Shown here: one piece after another, positions 61,259-64,000 of the stretch
Layout of the letters: each line of letters starts with the position of its first letter
Position numbering within the stretch: the first letter of the stretch is position 1
NCBI GenBank assembly: GCA_044230315.1
Contig: JBGARJ010000011.1
Coordinates: 62,001 to 126,000, forward strand
Origin: M3007 sp044230315
Lineage (GTDB): Bacteria > Bacteroidota > Bacteroidia > Chitinophagales > Saprospiraceae
Direction of reading: 5' to 3'
Length of the DNA: 64,000 nucleotides
The notes under the pieces: model-generated
The model's input: the letters and a program-made list of their open reading frames with translations, nothing else
Told to the model about the DNA's origin: nothing
Databases searched by the model: none
Position numbers and translations under genes: made by a program

Positions 61259-61876
61259 CTATCGCTGCAGGATCTTCAGTGCAATGCCCCGCCCGTGCCG
61301 CTGCATGATGGCAAGGTTGATCCAGCATAGGGCCAGTTGTTCCAACAGACTCACCTTGTCGAGCCCGCCGAAATCCCACACCTGCCCGAACCCGAGGTCC
61401 CGCGCCAACTGGGTGGCGGTGGCTTTGCCGCGCGGGCTATCGCCGGCTACGAACATATCGGCGCGCTGATCGCCATAGTTCGGGTCGAGCATGTTTTCAA
61501 AACCCGTGGTGTTGAAACATTTCACGACGTCTACGCTGTTGCAATTGGCCAGAATGGCGTCGGTGGTGTTGGCAAACCCTTCCGGGCGCATAAACACCCC
61601 GTTCATGGTATCGATGATCACCTTTCCGGCCACATCGCCGAGCGAACGGGCTACCTGGTCGGCGGTTTGGGCGGGGGCCGCCAGGATGATCACATCCGAG
61701 GCGTCCACGGCTTCGGTCAGGGGATGGGCGGTGATGTCGGGCGAGGCGTCGAGCAGGTTTTTTCCTTTGAAATTTTTCAGGTCGCGCACACCCAGGCGGA
61801 TACGGTGGCCGGCGCGGGTCAGGCCTTGCGCGAGCGCGCCGCCGACGTTGCCGGTTCCGATAATGGCTATGTTCAT
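61259..61876 (-). CDS. NADPH-dependent F420 reductase-like oxidoreductase
   Basis: A 205-aa Rossmann-fold protein. MNIAIIGTGNVGGALAQGLTR is the nucleotide-binding loop, followed by LGVRDLKN and DVIILAAPAQTADQVARSL, as in the NADP-binding F420-dependent oxidoreductase family (COG2085). Actual F420 use in Bacteroidota is unlikely, so the cofactor partner is uncertain. It converges on the batC-like gene, and the start at 61876 removes an unsupported five-residue extension. Confidence 0.8.
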   Translation of the reverse strand: MNIAIIGTGNVGGALAQGLTRAGHRIRLGVRDLKNFKGKNLLDASPDITAHPLTEAVDASDVIILAAPAQTADQVARSLGDVAGKVIIDTMNGVFMRPEGFANTTDAILANCNSVDVVKCFNTTGFENMLDPNYGDQRADMFVAGDSPRGKATATQLARDLGFGQVWDFGGLDKVSLLEQLALCWINLAIMQRHGRGIALKILQR

Positions 61877-61916
61877 GGTGTTGGAAAGCAATTAGATAGG
61901 AATGGATTCAGAAATG

Positions 61917-62492
61917 TTAATCGCGGTGTAATTTTTCCGGCAGAAAATACCAAACCGGGATAGCAATAAAGATCAGGTACGACAACCACACCGACACGAA
62001 TGCCAGGGCCGCAGAGGAATAATACAAGGTGGTGCCCGCCAGGTTGCTCCGGTGGTATCGGGGGTGGTAGGGCATTAGTTTGGCCGTAACGGCCGCATAG
62101 TGCCGCAGGAAGGTAAAAGCGAGCGCATTGCCGCCGAGCACGATCCCGTAGAACATGCAGGCTTGCGGCAGCAGCGGATGCGCCGCCAGAAACGCCGTGG
62201 GTAAGGGAATTAGCGACATCCAGAACAATAAATGGTGGTTGTACCACACGAGTTTGGAGGTGCTGTGTTCGATGAGGTCGTACATCGCGTGGTGGTTGAG
62301 CCACATAATAGCCAGCACGACAAAACTCATGATGTAGGCGCCCAACTTGGGCAGCAAAACCAGGAAAGCCTTCCAGACCTCCTGATCGGTAAACCCTGCG
62401 GCCATTTCGGGCAGCTTCAGGTCGAATACCATCACTGTGATGATAATGGCGATTACGCCGTCGCTGAATGCCTCGATGCGATTCTTATTCAT
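61917..62492 (-). CDS. TMEM175-family potassium-channel-like protein
   Basis: A 191-aa protein with about five or six helices. The N-terminal RIEAFSDGVIAIIITVMVFDLK is the TMEM175 signature (RxxxFSDGVxAI), the pore-lining helix in this channel family (DUF1211). Bacterial members form K+-leak channels. It is divergent from the Gly-rich gene at 62656. Confidence 0.87.
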   Translation of the reverse strand: MNKNRIEAFSDGVIAIIITVMVFDLKLPEMAAGFTDQEVWKAFLVLLPKLGAYIMSFVVLAIMWLNHHAMYDLIEHSTSKLVWYNHHLLFWMSLIPLPTAFLAAHPLLPQACMFYGIVLGGNALAFTFLRHYAAVTAKLMPYHPRYHRSNLAGTTLYYSSAALAFVSVWLSYLIFIAIPVWYFLPEKLHRD

Positions 62493-62589
62493 ATACCGGA
62501 TTCGTTTTGGTGCAAACCTACTTGATTCCCGTTGGAAGTTGGTATGTCAAATACGGCGGTCATTTTCTGTTTCAGATTATTATTTTGGT

Positions 62590-62597
62590 TACATTTG
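62590..62597 (+). promoter_or_regulatory. Candidate -7 element of the Gly-rich gene
   Basis: TACATTTG fits the Bacteroidota TAnnTTTG element exactly. It lies about 60 bases before the ATG at 62656. The -33 region (TTTTCTG) is imperfect. Confidence 0.45.
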
Positions 62598-62655
62598 CCA
62601 AAACCGGAATAATAAAGGTTTAACTTTTATCAACACAAAACGAATCTCCACAGGT

Positions 62656-63015
62656 ATGAAAAATACGGTACTTTCCTCCGTGATCACTCTGGTGGTCGGT
62701 TATTTAGCCAACAAATTCCTCCCGGCGGGCTCCGCTACCTGGGCCGTGCCGCTCATCAGCGCAGTTGCCGGCATTGTCATGAAACAAACACCCAAAGACG
62801 GCGCGCTCTCCGGTCTGGCCGGCGGCGGCGTGCTGGGTATCCTGGCCAATGTGCTGGGCGACGGCGGCCTGGGCTCGTTCCTGGGCGGCGTATTGGGCGA
62901 TAATGCAAGTGGTTTGCTCGGCGGTCTGCTCGGAGGCGGTATCCTCGGCGGCGCCGGCGGCGGTATCGGCGGCTTCCTGCAAGGCATGATCAACAAAAGC
63001 CAGGCCGCTTCCTGA
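62656..63015 (+). CDS. Small Gly-rich membrane-associated protein
   Basis: A 119-aa protein. It starts with a hydrophobic stretch (MKNTVLSSVITLVVGYLANK) and a second (WAVPLISAVAGIVMK), followed by a long Gly/Leu-rich region with short GG-LGG-type repeats and ends MINKSQAAS. Such Gly-rich low-complexity proteins occur widely in Bacteroidota; function unknown. It has its own promoter-like element and terminator, so it is likely expressed alone. Confidence 0.65.
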   Translation: MKNTVLSSVITLVVGYLANKFLPAGSATWAVPLISAVAGIVMKQTPKDGALSGLAGGGVLGILANVLGDGGLGSFLGGVLGDNASGLLGGLLGGGILGGAGGGIGGFLQGMINKSQAAS

Positions 63016-63028
63016 ACGACAAGAATAG

Positions 63029-63076
63029 CAAAGCCGCCCGCCAGTTACCGGTAACCTGACGGGCGGCTTTGTTTTT
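63029..63076 (+). terminator. Terminator after the Gly-rich gene
   Basis: CAAAGCCGCCCG (63029-63040) pairs with CGGGCGGCTTTG (63060-63071) around an inner GTTACC/GGTAAC stem, followed by TTTTT. It lies 13 bases after the stop codon. Confidence 0.88.
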
Positions 63077-63097
63077 GCTAAAAGCGATACCCAACCC

Positions 63098-63210
63098 ATT
63101 GACCCCATTGACCTCATTGACCAAATTTCCACCATTGATCACATTTCCCCCATTGACCACATTGACCACATTTCCCCCATTGATCACATTGACCACATTG
63201 ACCACATTAA
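63098..63210. repeat. Degenerate CCATTGACC/CACATTGAC array
   Basis: About eleven 9-base units of the ATTGACCAC type, mixed with ATTTCCCCC and ATTGATCAC variants, run from about 63098 to 63210, overlapping the last codons of the outer-membrane gene by about 4 bases. The unit is the same as in the perfect array before scpA at 41.96 kb. Confidence 0.8.
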
Positions 63211-63797
63211 TAAAAATGGTACCCCAACCGGATACCCCCCCAGGGCGCGTATAACCAGCTTTGGTCGGTCCGGGATTGCAAGGCGATGAATGCCACCTCG
63301 ACATTGAAGGCAAACCCGCCGTCGCTGATCAGTTGCACACCGAGCGGAAAATACCCACCCAAATAATGCTCTGTTTTCGGTTCCCTGAAAACACCAAACC
63401 CGGACACGTACAAGGGAATGATCCAATCCTGGATGTGCACGCCCGAGGCGCCGACATACGGCGACCAGTTCCACCAGTAATTGTAGCCAAAGGGGTGCCA
63501 GTTGACCCCAATATATTGCCCCCAGCCGACACCGGCTTCGAGGTCCAATACCGGACTGATGAAATAATCGGCCGAAACGCCAATTATTGCTGCCGTCCCC
63601 AGATTGGCGGCAATACCGAAGGGCCGGTCTTCCCGGTTGCTGCTCGATGCCACCCCGTAAGGTTTCTGTCCGGAGAGGGTCGTAATGTCGCTAAGGGGGC
63701 TGGCCTCGGGATAGGGAGAAAGCGGTTGTTGGGCACAAAGCCTGTTCGCAGGGATGGCCAACAGAAAAAGCAGATAAGATAAAAAGACCTTTTTCAT
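63207..63797 (-). CDS. Exported protein, probable outer-membrane beta-barrel
   Basis: A 196-aa exported protein. The signal peptide is MKKVFLSYLLFLLAIPANRLCAQQ. The mature region shows alternating hydrophobic/aromatic strands (DYFISPVLDLEAGVGWGQYIG, GVHIQDWIIPLYVSGFGVF, WGGIRLGYHFY) with the C-terminal aromatic ending typical of small porin-like barrels. The function is unknown. The start at 63797 is chosen because the signal peptide begins there. Confidence 0.65.
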   Translation of the reverse strand: MKKVFLSYLLFLLAIPANRLCAQQPLSPYPEASPLSDITTLSGQKPYGVASSSNREDRPFGIAANLGTAAIIGVSADYFISPVLDLEAGVGWGQYIGVNWHPFGYNYWWNWSPYVGASGVHIQDWIIPLYVSGFGVFREPKTEHYLGGYFPLGVQLISDGGFAFNVEVAFIALQSRTDQSWLYAPWGGIRLGYHFY

Positions 63798-63898
63798 GGC
63801 TTTTGCGTGTTGTATCGGTGAAATACAAGCGCTGCGACAAAAATGTACAGCGCAAAGAACACGACAAAAGCATCGTTTACCGCCCTCCAAATATACTG

Positions 63899-64000
63899 TT
63901 ATTTCCGCAGATCTTCAACTTCATGCACTGTTTTCGGAATCGGTTTTCCCAGTATCCGGTGGCCGTTTTCCGTGATGAGCACATTGTCCTCGATCCGGAT
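63899..64000 (-). CDS. Xaa-Pro aminopeptidase (M24), C-terminal end only
   Basis: The last 33 residues of a minus-strand gene that runs past the window end. IRIEDNVLITENGHRILGKP is the characteristic C-terminal segment of aminopeptidase P (IRIEDN, with a metal-binding Glu), followed by IPKTVHEVEDLRK and TAA. The length and start are not visible. Confidence 0.78.
   Translation of the reverse strand: MRIEDNVLITENGHRILGKPIPKTVHEVEDLRK

Noticed and set aside
1..64000. tRNA, rRNA and riboswitch genes
   Set aside because: No cloverleaf ends, rRNA-like stretches or known riboswitch cores were recognised while reading; a covariance-model scan could still reveal weak ones.

Overview
The window looks like a chromosomal segment of a Bacteroidota bacterium, most plausibly Saprospirales/Chitinophagales-like. 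The evidence is the Bacteroidota-type -7 promoter elements (TAnnTTTG/TAnnTTCG), weak Shine-Dalgarno sites, a Na+-NQR operon, a Bat-type aerotolerance cluster, a CBM20-bearing MalQ, DUF3857-transglutaminase and TPR-CHAT proteins, and ThuA/sorbosone-dehydrogenase/cytochrome c lipoproteins. Coding DNA is fairly GC-rich, apart from a visibly AT-richer patch near 31.7-34.1 kb. One N at 36424 marks an assembly join. No rRNA, tRNA, transposase, phage gene or CRISPR array was recognised.

Layout. (1) 0.25-11.5 kb is a sodium-bioenergetics block: nqrABCDEF, a strong terminator, the flavin transferase apbE, two closely related NhaD antiporters, a CBS-domain protein, and on the opposite strand a 65-aa four-cysteine membrane protein resembling the Na+-NQR maturation factor NqrM. 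(2) 11.5-18.1 kb, minus strand, holds an acetoacetate-decarboxylase-like protein, a seven-helix protein resembling PaxB/Pyr4-type membrane terpene cyclases, a large FAD oxidoreductase and a membrane adenylate cyclase. (3) 18.2-27.0 kb holds a lipoprotein and a TetR-controlled efflux operon (TetR, TolC, HlyD, two ABC ATPases, two ABC-2 permeases) that carries a MITE-like insertion, a long palindrome and a mirror-image repeat array. (4) 27.4-35.5 kb holds a glycosyltransferase, a ThuA/GSDH/cytochrome c fusion, an EAD11-TM-periplasmic-binding-protein fusion overlapping a queE-like gene, and a membrane protein.

(5) 35.7-41.7 kb holds a TPR-CHAT protein (interrupted by the N) converging on an ECF sigma factor/anti-sigma-like pair, then an RsmI-like methyltransferase. 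(6) 41.7-51 kb holds scpA directly behind an 11-unit nonamer array, two small membrane proteins, a Uma2 nuclease, a PVC-type dehydrogenase/cytochrome c protein, MalQ and a glycosyltransferase. (7) 51.4-61.3 kb holds a TPR/DUF3857/transglutaminase protein, then moxR, DUF58, a membrane protein, batA, batB and a frame-disrupted batC. (8) 61.3-64 kb holds an F420-dependent-type reductase, a TMEM175-like channel, a Gly-rich protein, an outer-membrane protein and the end of an aminopeptidase P gene.

The most notable points are the EAD11-TM-sensor fusion coupled to queE, the putative membrane terpene cyclase cluster, the NqrM-like protein, and the abundance of intergenic structured repeats: four short-unit arrays (two as facing complementary arms), a 227-bp MITE-like element with a 9-bp duplication, and a dispersed AACATGTTTGG palindrome family. 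All functions are inferred from reading sequence and motifs; no database search was run.
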